The notes under the pieces: generated by a model | Database searches by the model: none | Told to the model about the DNA's origin: nothing | What the model saw: only the letters and a program-made list of their open reading frames with translations | Part shown: one piece after another, positions 5,656 to 6,481 of the stretch | Layout of the letters: the number at the start of each line of letters is the position of its first letter | Numbering within the stretch: position 1 is the first letter of the stretch | Made by a program: the position numbers and the translations under genes | Assembly (NCBI GenBank): GCA_030550695.1 | Contig: JAUQOX010000165.1 | Span: 1 to 6,481, forward strand | Length of the DNA: 6,481 bases | Origin: Gemmatimonadota bacterium | GTDB lineage: Bacteria > Gemmatimonadota > Gemmatimonadetes > Longimicrobiales > Gaopeijiaceae | Direction: 5' to 3'

Positions 5656-6108
5656 TTACGACGCTGGCGGGGTCCCGAGGGCCTTCAGGACCAGGTCCCG
5701 GAGGTAGCGGAGTTCTTCGTCGGGCAGGCCGCCCCCGAACCGGACACCGCCGGTGCGGGTCTTCCCCAGCAGGCCCTGAGAGGGTACCCAACGCCGGAGG
5801 ACAGCTACCCACCTCGGCTCCCGGCCCTCGTGCCATGCCACGGGGAGATCCTTGCCCTGGCGGGTGATGCTGCCCACCGCTTCTTCCCTTGCAGAGCGGA
5901 GAAGCTCCTCGAACATCCCCACCTCCAGCCCCAGGAGGTCCTGGGCTTGGACGGAGGTACGCTTCCTCGACCAGGCTCCGACCTCTGCGAGGACCAGGCC
6001 TTCCCGAGAGGCTCGCAGCACGTTCCCGCCCCGTTGGAACCGGAGCAGGCTTCCCAAGCTGAACCACCTGGCTCGAGACCCCTTGCGGAAGGACGAACCG
6101 AAACCCAT
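5656..6108 (-). CDS. Conserved-looking small protein of unknown function, upstream of the metal ATPase
   Basis: I do not recognise this 150-residue protein. The gene looks real: AGGAGG (6116-6121 on this strand's complement) stands 7 bases before the ATG, it is the first gene of a tight pair, and its TAA lies 7 bases before the ATPase start. The product is soluble, with no signal peptide, clear membrane helix or Cys, and a single His (93). The N-terminus is basic (KGSRARW). The middle alternates hydrophobic and charged residues (NVLRASREGLVLAEV, 29-43) like beta strands. The end, VRFGGGLPDEELRYLRDLVLKAL (122-144), looks like a strand, a Gly turn and an amphipathic helix. That outline resembles the end of bacterial PH-like or DUF2244-like domains, which is only a guess from pattern. 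A link to metal export or membrane function is inferred from the neighbour. Confidence 0.75.
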   Translation of the reverse strand: MGFGSSFRKGSRARWFSLGSLLRFQRGGNVLRASREGLVLAEVGAWSRKRTSVQAQDLLGLEVGMFEELLRSAREEAVGSITRQGKDLPVAWHEGREPRWVAVLRRWVPSQGLLGKTRTGGVRFGGGLPDEELRYLRDLVLKALGTPPAS

Positions 6109-6237
6109 TCCGGGACCTCCTCATCTCTGGGGTCGCCGCGGAGCCCGGCTGTTGGGAGGGGAACCGAAGCAAGTCGAGACCCCTCCTCCTTTCCCGTTCC
6201 AGGCCGCGCCGGCGCCGCCCGCCGACTGCGGTTCCTG

Positions 6238-6266
6238 AATATGGGGGGTGGGGAGGGGGAGGCGAA
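6238..6266 (-). promoter_or_regulatory. Candidate promoter for the ATPase cassette
   Basis: Read on the - strand, CATATT (6243 down to 6238, four of six matches to TATAAT) is preceded after 17 bases by TTCGCC (6266 down to 6261, three of six matches to TTGACA). The spacer is almost entirely a C/G tract (G-rich on +). Transcription would start near 6230, leaving a leader of about 120 bases before the 150-residue gene. A metal-responsive regulator might bind near here, but no clear operator palindrome is seen. Confidence 0.25.
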
Positions 6267-6282
6267 ATGCGTCCAGTTCCCC

Positions 6283-6314
6283 GACGGGTGTCTGCCGGGA
6301 AACGGTGACCCGTC
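6283..6314. repeat. 7-bp inverted repeat upstream of rplS
   Basis: GACGGGT (6283-6289) is the reverse complement of ACCCGTC (6308-6314), with an 18-base loop. It lies just upstream of the candidate rplS promoter and could be an operator or a chance stem. Confidence 0.3.
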
Positions 6315-6322
6315 CGTTCCCC

Positions 6323-6351
6323 TTCACCCTCAGGCCCTTTCGAGTTAGGTT
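6323..6351 (+). promoter_or_regulatory. Candidate promoter for rplS
   Basis: TTCACC (6323-6328, four of six matches to TTGACA) is followed after exactly 17 bases by TAGGTT (6346-6351, keeping the key T, A and final T of a -10 box). Transcription would start near 6358, giving a leader of roughly 60 bases that contains the 6378-6400 hairpin. A local promoter is expected on other grounds: the oppositely oriented cassette separates rplS from the trmD transcript. Confidence 0.35.
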
Positions 6352-6377
6352 ACTCGTCTGTCCAAAAGGTCCGTACG

Positions 6378-6400
6378 CCGGCAGGAGAGAGACCTGCCGG
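6378..6400 (+). promoter_or_regulatory. 8-bp hairpin in rplS leader
   Basis: CCGGCAGG (6378-6385) pairs perfectly with CCTGCCGG (6393-6400) around the purine-only loop AGAGAGA. It ends six bases before the Shine-Dalgarno GAGGTG (6407-6412) and 19 bases before the start codon. There is no T tract, so it is not a terminator. Position and strength suggest a translational control element, for example an L19-binding leader; that role is inferred. Confidence 0.45.
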
Positions 6401-6419
6401 ATCCATGAGGTGCCGAACC

Positions 6420-6481
6420 ATGTCTGCTGACCTGCTGCACGAACTGGACCGGGAGCAGCTTCGCCAGGATCTCCCCTCTTT
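6420..6481 (+). CDS. rplS: 50S ribosomal protein L19, N-terminal fragment (cut by window edge)
   Basis: L19 sits at the 30S/50S interface of the large ribosomal subunit. Only 20 codons and two further bases are inside the window. The start MSADLLHELDREQLRQDLP has the layout of the L19 N-terminus, in which a short helix of the form LLxELExEQLRxDIPxF precedes the beta barrel. GAGGTG (6407-6412) is a good ribosome binding site 7 bases before the ATG. L19 is normally the next gene after trmD, which supports the call; here about 2.9 kb of - strand genes and intergenic DNA lie between them. The reading frame remains open to the window end. Confidence 0.9.
   Translation, partial: MSADLLHELDREQLRQDLPS

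Larger units (their letters stand above)
6109..6419. other. Divergent intergenic region between the cassette and rplS
   Basis: No credible gene is seen here on either strand. The open frames that cross it are low-complexity or antisense to the 150-residue gene. Contents from left to right: the Shine-Dalgarno of the - strand gene (6116-6121), a G/C-rich leader, a candidate - strand promoter around the ATAT at 6239-6242, a G-rich tract (6243-6262), an inverted repeat (6283-6314), a candidate + strand promoter (6323-6351), a strong hairpin (6378-6400) and the rplS Shine-Dalgarno (6407-6412). Confidence 0.65.

Noticed and set aside
3972..5867. Long + strand open frame (631 codons) and other + strand frames opposite the metal ATPase
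   Set aside because: The ATPase frame carries every P1B motif in order. The + frames are low-complexity Gly/Pro/His/Arg products and antisense artefacts.
6121..6348. Small open frames on both strands between the cassette and rplS
   Set aside because: Low-complexity sequence, no Shine-Dalgarno, and overlap with the putative promoters and leaders.

Overview
The window comes from a very G+C-rich bacterium. Codons end mostly in G or C, and long spurious open frames appear opposite the real genes. It carries the housekeeping cluster ffh - rpsP - rimM - trmD on the + strand and, at the right edge, the first 20 codons of rplS (ribosomal protein L19). This is the widely conserved 'SRP / ribosomal protein S16 / 16S maturation / tRNA m1G37 / L19' neighbourhood. 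I cannot name the lineage. The Ffh M domain is unusually poor in methionine, with Leu, Val or Phe where mesophiles often have Met, which hints at a thermophile. No KH-domain gene (khpA) lies between rpsP and rimM, although many Gram-positive and other phyla have one there.

Layout. Positions 1-425 are non-coding: a G-run cluster, an 11-bp hairpin, a short A/T-rich patch that may hold a promoter, and three GC-rich hairpins in a row just before ffh. The coding run follows: ffh (426-1748), a 92-base hairpin-containing gap, rpsP (1841-2203), a 79-base gap with a strong stem-loop, rimM (GTG start, 2283-2822) and trmD (2831-3538). Together they supply the signal-recognition GTPase, the S16 protein, the 30S maturation factor that binds S19 in the 30S head, and the tRNA m1G37 methyltransferase.

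Between trmD and rplS the usual order is broken by a two-gene cassette on the - strand. A 150-residue protein of unknown function (5656-6108, strong Shine-Dalgarno) is followed after 7 bases by a 702-residue P1B-type transition-metal ATPase (3540-5648) with the SPC and HEGST signatures of the P1B-4 group. The ATPase gene converges on trmD with a single base between the two stop codons. Positions 6109-6419 form a divergent intergenic region. It holds candidate promoters for the cassette (-) and for rplS (+), a G-rich tract, and a perfect 8-bp hairpin just before the rplS Shine-Dalgarno. The arrangement implies that rplS has its own promoter here instead of being read through from trmD.

No mobile-element genes, CRISPR arrays, tRNAs or rRNAs were seen. 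The points most worth following up are the cassette inserted between trmD and rplS, its unknown small protein, a Cys/His-containing insertion in the ATPase nucleotide-binding region, and the structured leaders of ffh and rplS.
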